A stretch of DNA of 64,000 nucleotides from Polytrichum commune. Taxonomy: Eukaryota; Streptophyta; Polytrichopsida; Polytrichales; Polytrichaceae. The DNA is taken from assembly GCA_950295325.1 (NCBI GenBank), contig OX485808.1, positions 31,270,527 through 31,334,526 on the forward strand, in the 5' to 3' direction. The notes under the pieces were generated by a model that searched no databases, was not told where the DNA came from, and saw nothing but the letters and a program-made list of their open reading frames with translations. Both the position numbers and the translations under genes were made by a program. This document shows positions 24,007-36,167 of the stretch, one piece after another (the first letter of the stretch is position 1; every line of letters begins with the position of its first letter).

Positions 24007-25570
24007 TATGTATTAATGCAATAAAGAGGCAACCCGTACGTTAAGAACGAGGTGCACAATACTCTTTTGTGTAGACATTGGTATCAAATCATACACGGAT
24101 CAAAATCATATTGGAATTTGTAATATTCATATGTTTAAATCAATCGATCTAAATACAAAAAATAATAGTACATCAAATAGGTTGGGACATAATGTCCCTT
24201 GACTTGATCTCAACTATAATATATCTTCATTACGGACATTTGTCATCCGTTGGGAATACACTCTTTAGACTCTATGGACATCTAATAAGACTTACCAAAT
24301 TTAAGCAAAACACTTTAGTAAATATTTCAAATTTATACTTTTTCAATACGTGTATGTATTTCATTCATAGGAAACACATAAACAACTCTCTTAAAATTGA
24401 CGGATAGTGCACACCTTCTCATATGCATATTTCATAATTTTTTACTAAGCTTTTGTAAATGGTTGTGCATAGTATTACACAACCCTTCCATATTATTGAA
24501 TCCAATCTTCACGAAAGATGTAATAACTCTATGAACAATAGCTCATGTGGGGGTTACTAGAAAATTGATTCAATTTATTATTATTTTATAATAAAAATAA
24601 AAATAAAAATAAAACATTTACCACTATATACCCCAAAAAAAATTCAAAATTTATATGTCACAAGTACCAACCTTGGCATTATAAAAGTTATGGAACTCTT
24701 GGAATAGATCATACATACCTATGAAGATGGTGTTTATGTGTCAATATCGCCCTTCAAATTCACCTCCAATCTCTCATGACATGGCATCATTCTTCACGGA
24801 GTCCCTATTATTTCTATAACAGATGTTCTCATTTGCTCCAACAGATTCTGCCTAGGAACAACCACTGCCCAACTCAAAACATCAACCAAGTCCCTACACT
24901 CACAAAACCCCCCACCAACAAAATTGTGAATTCGGAGTCCAATGGGTGCTTCCTCGAAGTTCTTTTAGCTTCAGCTTCATCTTGATATACCAAATCATGG
25001 ATCCAACTAATCGAAGCAACTTTTGAAACGTGCAAAAGAGTTGATGTTCTTTCCCTCTACCCTATGTTCACTGATCCGGAATGGAATAACGGCTCCCAAA
25101 GAAACCCACAACACCATGCATGACTCCAAGCATCGGAACACTGAACCCCTGCCTCACTAAGGTGTGCGGGTGGTATTCGGTTACTTTTCTTGATCGAACC
25201 CCTATATTTGATCGGTGTTTGGTTCGGAGAGATCAAAGAACATCTACCACAAAACAACCACATCCTTAAAAGAGATTGAACTAGTAGGGCTTCGGATTTG
25301 ATCAACTACAACACGCAATTGGGAGCACCTGATATTTCACTCACGAAATCAAGAAACACGCAATTCCGGTAGCCATCACGAAATCAGGGGGAGGTCCGAT
25401 TCTAGTTCTGTGTTCTGCTCATGCTTCGTCGAAGCTCTGCTCATGCAACACAGGTTACGTTGTGTGAATCTAAACGGCAGAAGCTGGAGAACATGAAAAC
25501 AGGGAACCAAATCGCACCCACATACCTTAGGAGGCGTGAAGAGGCAGCAGCACTATGATCAAGGAGAACC
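24007..25570. other. 5' flank of the NLR gene; AT-rich, nothing firmly recognised
   Basis: This should hold the promoter and 5' UTR. A short (ataaaa)n run lies at 24587-24613. No core promoter can be assigned with confidence. Several short open frames look like chance. Confidence 0.4.
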
Positions 25571-25574
25571 CGCA

Positions 25575-26716
25575 GTTGGTTACAGATGAACCAGTTGAGT
25601 TCGAGAAATACCCGGTTGAAGTTGAAGACTGCAGGAAAATTACCGATCATTCGAGAGGAATTTATAGAATACTCCCCAATTTAATGAAGGAAAACCGAAG
25701 GATGTCATCGACATGTAACCGGTTGGACTTGCAAACACTAGGATCTCCACCGATTACGCCCAACAATCTCCCCGATCACTGCGGCAGCAGCAGGAAGAGA
25801 TCCTCAACCATACTTGGGCGTTAATGGTGGACAACGAGAAGCAGCAGCAGCAGGAAGAGATCCTCCACCAGACTTGGGCGTTAATGGTGGACAACGAGAG
25901 GAAGCAGCAGCAAGACTCAAGAAAGCTGTGGCTATGGCGGCAACAAGAAGAAGAAGAAGAAGAAGAAGAAGAAGAGGTGGGTTTCCTCGGCACCATCGTG
26001 GCTCGCTGAGTCCCCGGCCCCAACGCCCAAAACCTGGAGAATAAGTCACCCATTTTTTGGGTTTCTTCCCCGATTGGTAGCGTACTTTGAACGTGGTCTC
26101 ATGTTACGGCTCAGGATTCGCCTCCCTTGACCTCGTCTTGAGAAATACAGACACTTTCTAAGGACGCGTGTTCCCAACAGCAGTGTGCAGTTTTGACAAA
26201 GTTTTTGCAAGTTTTTGACGTTTGACATGCAAAATCTTGCACAAAATTAAATTGCACGTCAATTGACATGCACCATTTAGATTTTGACATGGAGTGCAAC
26301 TTGTGAGCGAAAAAAATACAACACGTCAATTGACACTTTCGAAATTGAAACGACATGTATAATTAGGCATGTGACATTGAGGTGATCTTTTAGAGGAAAA
26401 TGTTGATGCCAATTGACATCCATTTTTGTTTTTGAAAACGTCGCGTGACACTTTGGATTTAAAGTTGAACGTCAAATGAAATTTATCAAACATACAAAGT
26501 GCCCAACAGTGCCCGGGAAGTTTTTTGGCATAGTCGGTCAAGATCCTAGTGATTCTAAATCCAACCGGTTACATGTTGGCATCTTCTAATTGTGTTTTTA
26601 TTCATTTAAGGTATATTCTATAGATTCCTCTAAAATGATCGGTAATTATCATGAAGTCTACAACTTCAGCATGTTATTTCTTAAATTCAACCGGTTCATT
26701 TGTAACCGACCACCAA
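25575..26716. mobile_element. Element-like block flanked by ~190-bp inverted repeats
   Basis: The left arm (25575-25765) and right arm (26528-26716) are inverted copies of the ttacaaatgaacc repeat. Both contain attaccgatcatt and taaccggttgga. Between them lies a plus-strand frame of about 75 codons (25800-26010) with two 60-bp direct repeats (EEILHQTWALMVDNE) and a polyglutamate run. This could be a long-TIR (foldback or Mutator-type) element whose solo arms are the dispersed copies elsewhere. No target duplication was seen, so chance inverted placement is possible. Confidence 0.45.
25783..25976 (+). repeat. Two 60-bp direct repeats followed by a (GAA)n microsatellite
   Basis: The unit gcagcagcagcaggaagaga through ggtggacaacgag occurs twice (25783-25842 and 25843-25902). 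A GAA run follows at 25945-25976. Confidence 0.8.
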
Positions 26717-27321
26717 TTCATCCTAGACATAGGTCCCCAAGTCACTTGAGGTCAATCCGTGCAATCTCAACTGTTGGTAGCATGGAAGTTGGGACTTACC
26801 ACTTCACACGGTGTCCCAAGTCCTAAGTCCCAAAAATGACATGGTGCCTACATGGCAACAACTTCTTGGAGGTGAGGCTTGGGAGATCTGTTGAGTGTTG
26901 GGTCGAGCAAAAAGCTAGACCCAACTCTCAGCCCAAGTCTTGCAATTTATTTTTGCATAAAATAATCGAGATCCAACTCCAATGATAATTAATCATAATT
27001 TAATGGTTTCTTGAAGCTCAAGAGTTGGGACTTGGTCTCCATGTTGGGACTCTCTAACATGACTGGGACTTGGGACATGGGACCCCACATGAACCGACTC
27101 TTAATGTAATGAGGGAGGGGGAGATTTCAAAGCTAGGTGGAGCCCATCTCCACGAAGGAAATCTAGAAGCACTTCTATTGGAGAGGCAAGAACAAGAAAT
27201 AAGGACACAATATCTCTACTTTTGACAAGGATAATTTAATGGACAAAATAGTTCCTTCCTACTCCTTTGCTATGATTGGTGGCTAGGATGTCGGACTCAA
27301 GACACATGGTGCATTACATTA

Positions 27322-28083
27322 GGGGCCATTCACGGTTGGGGTACTACTTCTGGGACAAAGGACTTAAGGACTTTGTCGCATTGATCTTGGTTTTTATCAT
27401 GATTTACTATTATTTGATCAATAAATTTTACATAAATAAGTAGATAGTTCATAAGCTTTATCAAGAAATATTTTTATTATTATTTAATAATCACACTAAA
27501 CCCTAAACCCTAAACCCTAGGCCACATCAGTGGCATTTTTTTGTTATTTAGGTGTGCATTGGTGGTCAATTATTTCCTGTTTTATGTATCTTGGTACCTT
27601 GGTAAAAGTGTCATATGTCCATTCATATAAAAAAAATTGTCCAATTCTAATACTAGACGTTCCTTTTACGTGTGGCTGTGAGTATATGTATATTTGGACA
27701 TGTTTGGTGCCACATGTAAAGTTGGGCAATTGCTATTCAATACATATTTGGTTCTATTGGTACACACTTGAACGATGAGCGTGAAGAAAATTTTTGGGAT
27801 CGTTTCGATTGATTCTTGTTGTCCTTTTCATTCCTTGATCCTAAGGTGAACAATTAAGACAACACTCCTTAATGTCCTTTAAGGAATCAAAAGGATATCT
27901 TAGATGACCCTATTCCTTCTAAATTAACTTTGTCAGTGTACTCGATATGGAGTATGAAATGTAGGTATGATCCAAAATATGCTTCACAATACAAATCTAA
28001 GCATACCAAGCATGTGAAGTTATCCAAAAAAATCCGTTTTCCGTTAGACGGCCAAAAGTAGTACCCCAACCGTGAATGGCCCC
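27322..28083. mobile_element. Terminal-inverted-repeat element, 762 bp, ATTA target duplication
   Basis: Perfect 28-bp inverted termini start ggggccattcacggttgggg. It is flanked by ATTA at 27318-27321 and 28084-28087. Copy B keeps the empty site with a single ATTA (55827-55830). It has no transposase frame, so it is non-autonomous. The interior includes three CCCTAAA units (about 27497-27519). If the first right-flank base is counted with the element, the duplication could instead be the 3-bp TTA typical of PIF/Harbinger. Superfamily assignment is uncertain. Confidence 0.9.
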
Positions 28084-29847
28084 ATTACTCAGTGTACAAC
28101 TCTCGTTCCGTGGGCCCTCAAAATATGACAGTGAGGTGCTCAAAAAGATGTGCATGGAGACTTGGATACAAACTAAACTCCCACGATCTCACTATTATAT
28201 TTTGAGGGCCCACGTCATTGAGTAATGTTTTGTGATGGTATTTAAAGCCAAGTTAGTGTGTAGTAAGCTCACTAGGAGTCGGTTCCTTGAAGACACATGA
28301 TGAATGTTTAAAGATAAACTTGGAGGTGTAATATCATATAGTTATAGACACCAATGGCAAATCACTACTCTCTATGAATGGGTCTACTTGAAATCTAATA
28401 TGACATGTCATTAGGTCCATCATAGATCAACCTAGCATAACACTTTGAAACTCATAGCTAATTCGTTTTATGTCTCAAAACATATGAAATAAGTTTGAAG
28501 ACTCAGTTCTAATTTCTTGATTTACAATAAATGTTTCTTGAAGAAACGTAAAAATCTCTACATGATAAAATTGCTCAAGATGTACACTAAATATTGTATT
28601 CAGTGTCATATGATATTTTATGTCATCATGATAACTTTTCTAATAACGTTTTCTATGAATAAGTTTACAAGTGTTGTCATGGAAGATTGAAATGTCAATG
28701 ATATTTATGTCAATTCTTAAATCAAAGTTTGGTATTTTTGCATCCTAGCAATTAAGTAATGAAATCCCCATTTGAGGACTCTTCATTGGAAACCTAAATG
28801 ACGTGCATGGGTCACTATGACATTAAAACCCCAACATACGACAAGTTTATAGAGAAAACAAAATGTATACGTACTAATGGTATGCTAGAAAATAGACTCA
28901 TGTATTTATACTAAGCTTTTCAATTTCATATGATAAATGCCTTCCCTACATGTATAAAACAAAATTCATGAACTAAATAGACCTTTATTACTTACACAAC
29001 CCACTTTCACTTTCCAATGAGAAGGTCGCTAAACATTTTTTCCTCCATAGCATTTAACTCAATAATTGCATCAAACAAGCAAAGGCAAGAGCACAATGAC
29101 TTAGAAACAATTCAAAGAGCAAAACTCAAGGGAGCACATGAGTGATCCAAGATCCTTCAATTTGTGAAACCTAGAATCCAAATGCAAACCTTAACAAGAA
29201 TCGACAAGGTAGTCCTTGAGGACATTTCCATGTGACAATAACATATGAAAACATGAATTGGATGAAACTAACGCATCTATTATCAAATCTTGATCTAATC
29301 CTTAGAGCCAGCTTTTGTACATTCACTTCCAAATTCTTGATAGCCTTTCTAAATGTACACACCAAAGATAAACAATACATCTCCCGTACATATACTATGT
29401 ACATTAATGCCTCGAGTAATACCCCTTCTTACACTCTCATTACTTCATATGTTGAATGACGAGTCCACCCCCCTCCCTGTGAATGAAACATTGTCAAGGA
29501 TGATTGTGTTTTGGATGAAAAATCACTTAGTAGGTGACAATAACTATAAATCAACGATGCCCTAAATTTTATATGAGAAATGACACATAATGTTAGGTTT
29601 AATTACATTTAGTGTCCGTGACACTACATGGGCGATTTACGTTAATATTGAGCAAGACAAACAAAATAGGTGACACTAAACACAATGTTTAGGGTGGTTC
29701 TCCTATAATATCTTACTATGCTCGATAACATAGTTGTGCACATCTTGGTGAGTGAAGGTGCACATTGGACATTGGGCATTAGGCAACACTTGGGTTTTGA
29801 TCTGCTCAATTTACAAATAGGGAGAGCCATTCACTACACCAAATACA

Positions 29848-30048
29848 ACATTTAGTGTGACTTACTATTTGGATTTACACGGTGTTATATCTTTTTACTA
29901 CTGAATGTTTTTTTATCAAGTAAAGATGTCAAAGTTCTATAATATCCAAACTACCAATTTAACATTTGTTGGTAGAATATGTGATGTATTGTAAATAGAT
30001 TTAGCATTGCGTAATTTCAAATAGTAAGTCACACTAAATATCATATTT
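29848..30048. mobile_element. Small inverted-repeat element, ~200 bp (atttagtgtgacttac family)
   Basis: The termini are inverted: atttagtgtgacttactatt on the left and its near-complement before catatttagtgtag on the right. Copy B has the same element at about 57572-57780. Related pieces lie at 49-75, 35740-35765 and 36590-36640. Confidence 0.55.
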
Positions 30049-30200
30049 AGTGTAGCTACAAATGGGCCGGTTGAGTTTGAGAGATAAAAGGTTTAAGCTT
30101 GAGACTTTAGGCAAATCCTTCATCATTCTAGGACTCTATAGAATAAGTTTTAAAAGAGATCAACATGTAACCAATTTGACTTGGGAATACTTGGATCTTA

Positions 30201-30701
30201 GGGCCACTTCACACATGAGCCAAGAGCCATGACCATGAAATTGTGAGAGCCCAAAAGAAATCGTCCAAAGGCTGTCCCAAGACACCTCCAAAATCATGTA
30301 GTGTGGTAACATGCCCTCAAGTGTAGTGTGAGGCCATATGTGATTGGGCCCTCAATCAAATGCTATTTCAATGAATTTCTATTCATGTGGATCCTCGCCC
30401 ATGATAAATCAAAATAAACCAACGATTGTGAGCATTCAAAGTGCCATGATCTCTTTGTTTTGTGTTAGGCCTACCTCCAAGAGATGGTTTTTGAAAATAG
30501 TCCAAGTGATCATGAAACATGATCCGTTCGATGCCATGTAGGAATCCATGTAGACTTTACATCCATCTTGCATTCACATAATCCGTCGGTCCCACAAGTG
30601 TAGTGTGTGAAGCGAACTTGAACCGGCTCCGCCTTTTCCACCAATGAGAGTGCTTGAAGTGTAATGGTCACGGGCTCTCAGTCTCGTGTATGAAGTGGCC
30701 C
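30201..30701. mobile_element. MITE, GGGCCACTTCA family, 501 bp (copy A)
   Basis: The termini gggccacttcacacatgagc and (reverse complement) gggccacttcatacacgaga are inverted. It interrupts a ttacaaatgaacc-family repeat just after ggatct. Flanking triplets are TTA and TAA. It is present in both segmental copies, so it predates the duplication. It is related to the younger 61878-62479 element. Confidence 0.75.
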
Positions 30702-32253
30702 TAATACCCCACTCACACATGGGCGAATGTCGAACATTTTGTCATTTAAAGAATTAGCCTCGCGTGTGTGAGTGCAGAGAAGCTTTCAAGACACTCAGCA
30801 TTTGGGTAAAGTGTTATGGTAGAAAGTCGTGACTCATACACAAGAATGAGAAACCGGTATAATAGTCACCCATTGCAAGCCAAGATTTGTGATGAAGATG
30901 GTAACTTGGTCTTTCATATTCTTATGTTTTAAGAGTTGTCAAATGTTTTGGTAGTTGAACGTTCTTGTTTGTCCAACATTGGAGTGCACAAGGTGGTTCC
31001 TCAACTTGCGGGAGGGTCCTTTAACGTTAGACAATTGCCATGTGCGAGTGGGTTGTAAACTAGGTGCATATATTTAGGTTTGTAACCCACTTTGGAGATC
31101 TAAAACTAAGGACACAATAGACACAGAGGATATTATGTTACATTGTCTGCCAGTAAATAAAAAACTAAGTGGAGACATAGCATAACCTATGTGCACGAAC
31201 GGCAAGTATTATAGTTTACTACAAAATGACATAAATAATTGAATGGAGACTCCGACATAGATAAGGTTGTGGATACTACATAATTGAATCTCTTGTTTGT
31301 TCTCCACATGTGGGGGACCTTCAAAGGATGTGAAGCAAGTGAATTGATCCACCTACACAATATAGCTCTTACAATTACGACACATGTGCACATTGAAATG
31401 AATCGTTATGTATTTACCGCTCGTAAGTCTTCTTGCTACTCTTGGGAGGTTTATTTGCTAACAAAGGACAAGGCTTGAGAGTTGCATGAGATTGTATTAG
31501 GTAGATGGTAGAGATGCCGTCGATATCAAAATTGAGTGAGATGATGCCTAATTTTATTTATGAAGTTGATGACTACTGTATATAAAAGGTCCAATCATAC
31601 AAATGTGTCAATCGACTTTGTGTCAACAATTTTGCTTCATGAATGTTTCATAAAGCAAGGTTGCAAATCTCATTTTATAACTCATCTTGAAAATACAAAA
31701 TAATCATGGGGATAATAAGGGTTATGGGTCAGTTCATTGATATCAAATTATGCTAAATGATGTGTAGGCCGACCCCCTACTGTGAGTGGGCTTAGGGGAC
31801 CCATTATTAGAATCAAAACGCATTCACCTCTCTTATTCCATCAAGAAAGAAGAAGAATCACAACATTGCCATGGACTCCACTACATATTGTATTTAGTGC
31901 CACCAATTCTATGTGTTTTGTTTATTACCAATTGTAAACAACCCATGGAGTGTCCACCAACACTAAAAGTAAACCTAGCATTATTTGTTATTCCTTGTTA
32001 AAAAGATGGGCATTCTATATTTACGATATTGCAACTATTTTCACTTCCTAAGTGAATTTTCACTCATATTTCAATCATCATTCAATGCATGCATGTTAGG
32101 ATGCTAAATAAACGTTGCTTCAATAATTGGCAATGATTTCATCCATGACAAAACTTGTATAATTATCTAGTGACTTTAAACACAACATTAAGTGTAGTAA
32201 AACAAAGCATTTAGAAATAGCATTTAGAAATAGCAACACTAAAAACATAAGTT

Positions 32254-33991
32254 AGGGTCTCATCCCAAAGTATGTAGAAAGAAAAGAAAGATTACGCCCG
32301 TACATTGTACCGGTATGAATGTGAGCCCGTTGGCCGGGGATTCGTGGCACTCAAGTAAAGTCATCCGGTAACGAAAATCGGATGAGTCCATCAAGAAGCT
32401 CGGATGGAGCTTACTTTAGTGAAACACCTCTGAGTTGGCATGTAAGACCTATTTTCTCCCTCAAAGTTATTTTATAATTATTAATTAGTTGGCAAAGGGC
32501 AATGATGTGCCTTGAATGCTCTAAGCCTATTTTTCAACCTCCCATGAATTCTTTCGAAGGCCATGATGTGACTTTGAATTCCACATGGTTATTTTGATAA
32601 ATATCGCAAGATATCAATGTGTGCAATATATAATTATGACGTGTTGTCATGAACATTTATTTTTTTGATAATTCATTTATTTTGCATGGGTGTGATTGCT
32701 CAAACACTTGTAATATGTCAAAATAATAAATATCACGTTATGATAAATCGGTGAACTAAAAAAATCAATTCAATAATATATATATATATATAATGAAATT
32801 TATTTTAAAATAACTAATATATACCATATGACAAGGATAAATTATTATAGTAATTCATATAGGCTACAGTGAGAAACTTATGATTTTCTGAGTATACCCC
32901 ATCCATAACGTTGTCCCACAAGTCTAATTCCAAATAATATATCATTTATTTATACCTTATATTATATTACCTACAAATTTATATTTATAATTCTAATTTT
33001 TTGTTCTATGTTTTCTATTCTATCTTCATTGTTTTATTTTTGTCATCTTATGAAAACTTGCACTAATCTATCATCAGAATGACATATAATTTTAAATGAT
33101 AAATCACAAAATTATAACCTCAATGTTAATGAGGATTTTGTAATGTTTTTGACCTCCAAGTTAATTACGTGCTTCATTGATGGTTTCACTTCCGGAATGA
33201 AATCCCAATTAATTGCTTATTTGCTAATTGGAAGTGCACATATATATTGGATTTTAGACCTTGAAGGTGAAGTGCATTCAATATGGGATTTGTAGTCAAG
33301 CGGCCTTCAAGAATGCAAGGGCAATGTTTTTTTCGAAGTTGGGCAAGGCGGACAACAATTTTCGGTCGGGTTTAGAAAATTTCTAAGGGTTGCCCCAACC
33401 CGGATTTGATACCTCCGAAAGGTCGTGAGGGGGTATTTAACGTCCGCCCATGTTAATTTTTCTTTAAAATAATTGGATTAGTAGTGATTGGTTGGCAACA
33501 CATGATGCCCCCACTTGCTTCTATATGAGGCATTAATTTTTTTTATATCTATACCCCTTTATATTGATGCCTTAAGTATTAGATTAGACTAGGATTTTTA
33601 AAACTACTAAAACTTGGTATTTTTAAAGCCCTTGAGACAAGGAGCCGACGACGTATGGAAGTGTCTAAAGTGGTTCATCTCATCCGCAAAGATGAATGAA
33701 CTCTCACTAATGAGAATACATGAGTGCCACGAATCCCTGGCCGAGCCCGTTATCCAAATGCTTATCACGGCGGACCATGTTGTAGCATGAGGAGTTATGC
33801 CTCATTTAGGAGGTGGGCTCTTTTAGTTAAAAGGTTCATTCCCCTTTTTAGGGAGGTGTGACGGTCTTTTGTTTATTGTCAAGTTTTCTTTTGTTTAGTA
33901 CAAGATAGGTGAGGTATTTAATGGCATTTTGGTGTATGTTTTTCATGAGAGTTTTGATGCTAGAGAATTGAGGGTCTCATCCCAAAGTATG
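32254..33991. mobile_element. 1.7-kb insertion in copy A bounded by ~22-bp direct repeats
   Basis: The sequence gggtctcatcccaaagtatg occurs at both ends (about 32256-32276 and 33970-33990). Copy B lacks the whole block and reads from ...aatagcaa straight into tctgcaatcatcat. Without the nested Mutator-type element the insert is only about 270 bp. A long target duplication would fit LINE-type integration, but no polyA tail or recognisable coding remains. Confidence 0.5.
32332..33742. mobile_element. Mutator-type non-autonomous element, 1411 bp, 9-bp target duplication
   Basis: Inverted termini: left ggccggggattcgtggcact, right (reverse complement) ggccagggattcgtggcact. The 9-bp duplication GAGCCCGTT lies at 32323-32331 and 33743-33751, the length expected of Mutator elements. 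The interior is AT-rich with no transposase frame. A related copy lies at 44855-46339 and an internal fragment at about 36888-37137. The intact MULE-type transposase gene at 2.7-5.9 kb is a conceivable, but unproven, source of activity. Confidence 0.9.
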
Positions 33992-34697
33992 TAAAATTAT
34001 CTGCAATCATCATCTGAAGAAACACGTGAAAGTATGTGGCTCTTAATGCGTAGTCACTCCTCTTAAAGGGACACTAACATTTAAGTGGTATATGGATATA
34101 TATACCAAAAATGACATATGTCATGATGGAGTGTGTGCTTGACACATGGACATTGTTTTAAATTCATCGATTAACACATTTGGATAGACCTATATGATCA
34201 ATAAAAGAGAGTGAGATTCTTCACTATGACATTTAAAATTTGGTTGTAGAAGTTGAAACGACAATCTTTATGACTCACAATTGCTAACATGATAAGACAC
34301 TTCTTAGTCTAAATCAACCATTGACTTTTTGTGTGGAATGTGCCCACAATAAGACCATATAGTTCATGTTCATATACTTTTAATACGTTCATGCAAATTA
34401 TGTACATGCTCTTTATATTAGATGATTTGAAATATTTGTCAAACTCTTTCCGAGTTACATTGCATGTCAAGAAGAATAGATAATCTTGCAAACAACAAGC
34501 TCTTATTAGTATCTATAAGTACCTGTACCCGAATTGGACTTTAAAAATGTTGGGGTTATTCGATGATAAGTTAAAACAAGAACGAGCCACGATCACATAC
34601 AAGTTGGGCAATGCTTTAAACTCTCAATTACAGCCAATATCATCTCCTAGTGATGTGGCAAAAAGCAGGCCCCACCTCGTCACAAACACTTAACTTA

Positions 34698-36164
34698 GGG
34701 CCAGTTTACACTATGGACTGCGAAGTTGGACCAGGGCATTGTAAGAGCATTGATTGGGTGTTGAATTCGTCCCAATATCACTTCAGTTTACACCTAGGAA
34801 AAAATGGCAAAGGGACCATGGAGATCGAGCTCCCAAAATACAATTTCCAAGGTCTAATAAATGCATTGACATGGTCCAACGGGTTTTGCGGTGAGAGAGG
34901 TAAGAGAGATGGTTTGGTAGGAAAATGCAAGGGCCCAAGGTAGAGAAATGCCATTTTAATATATATTTAATGAAACATTTTTGGGGGCATGTATACATCT
35001 CTTCCCACTAGGCAAGGTTCACACTTTTTAGCATCTATTTGATGTAATGAATCTTGAAAAGCAAGTCCGCCCTCTATGTGCCTAGATCATATCATAGGCC
35101 ATGAGACATACTATTCCGTCCATGTCCTACCCCTTGAATGTGCTCCCACATGTTTCATCAAACAATGTGGGACATCTAGAACTCAAGAATTTGAGTGCAG
35201 ATTTGTTTTTTTGTTCTACCAACTCAAATGTTTGGGATTTGGGGACTTGTAATATACCGTTGGAAAGGTCTTGAAAATACCCTTTGGACGGTATATTACA
35301 CCCTCTAGAACATTGAAAATTTACAGTTGCAAAATGAAAAAGAAAAGTTTGTAGTCGTCTAGCGATTATAGGACAGGGTGGTCAAAAGAATTGCAATGGG
35401 AAAACAATCGTGGTTTTTTTTTGCATAGTTTTCTACTGTACTAAATAGGAAGTTTTGCGTTTTATACACAAAATAAGATTGCATACATTAAATATGAATA
35501 ACCCTATGAAAACAAGTGACATTAAATGCAAACTCAAACACTATATATCAACTATAGTAATATGTGGAAGTTACATGTTTTGATTTAGTGTTAGTAAGGA
35601 TATGAAGAGTAAAGAAAAGAAAAATGATAAAAGGAGATTTCCAACATATCTTCTAGCAAATCTTCTAACACTAATTATCAAAGAATAGATAATTAGTGTG
35701 GAGCAAGATATTGTGGTAACAACATTAAATTTAAATGAACACTAAATATCTTATTTAGTGTAGTGACAACACAAGGTACATGTCACATGTAAATTACATT
35801 GAACATGTACAAATTAAATCGCTCATTTTTTTGTAGAAAATGTTGTGAGAAGATTTGCAAGCCACATCTTTGACACATTTAACAAGAAGTGAAGCCCAAG
35901 AGAAGCCAAGAGAATGGTCAAACTTGAATTTATATCAACACTGCCCTTTTTGGGCATGTACTAAAAAAAACCAACACATTCATTTTTTGGTGCATGATCA
36001 TTCTTCTTGTCCACATTTGGTTTACACCTACTGAGGGGCCCAAGGCTTTCAAAACTATTTTTTCAAGAAGTTGGACCATGCAAGTCATCAGACCTTGAAC
36101 TCGGACCATAGAAAAAGGCCCTCTTCCATGGTTCGACTTCATGATCCATAGTGTAAACCAACCC
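34698..36164. mobile_element. TTA-flanked terminal-inverted-repeat element, 1467 bp (PIF/Harbinger-like)
   Basis: Left end gggccagtttacactatgga; right end reverse complement gggttggtttacactatgga. TTA direct repeats lie at 34695-34697 and 36165-36167. Copy B carries the beginning of the same element at about 62846, so the element was in place before duplication. It has no transposase. A hairpin (cactaattatc / gataattagtg) lies at about 35671-35698. Confidence 0.8.
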
Positions 36165-36167
36165 TTA

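Larger units (their letters stand above)
26956..34797. repeat. Segmental duplication, copy A (partner 55433-62943)
   Basis: Collinear with copy B over roughly 6 kb at high identity (small scattered substitutions), beginning at cataaaataat. Differences are discrete insertions or replacements. A alone has 27322-28083 and a 1.7-kb block ending near 33991. B alone has 58712-60321 and 61878-62479. Between 28890 and 29515 the two copies carry unrelated sequence (B: 56632-57247). No intact gene is present in the shared part. Matching short open frames in the two copies are conserved only because the DNA is duplicated. Confidence 0.9.

Noticed and set aside
27490-27520. Telomere (CCCTAAA repeats)
   Set aside because: Only three units, inside a transposon that copy B lacks; not a chromosome end.
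30344-32001. Small open frames conserved between the two segmental copies (for example 30344-30541 with 58071-58268, 31786-32001 with 61120-61335)
   Set aside because: They are conserved because the whole DNA segment is duplicated; non-coding neighbours are equally similar.
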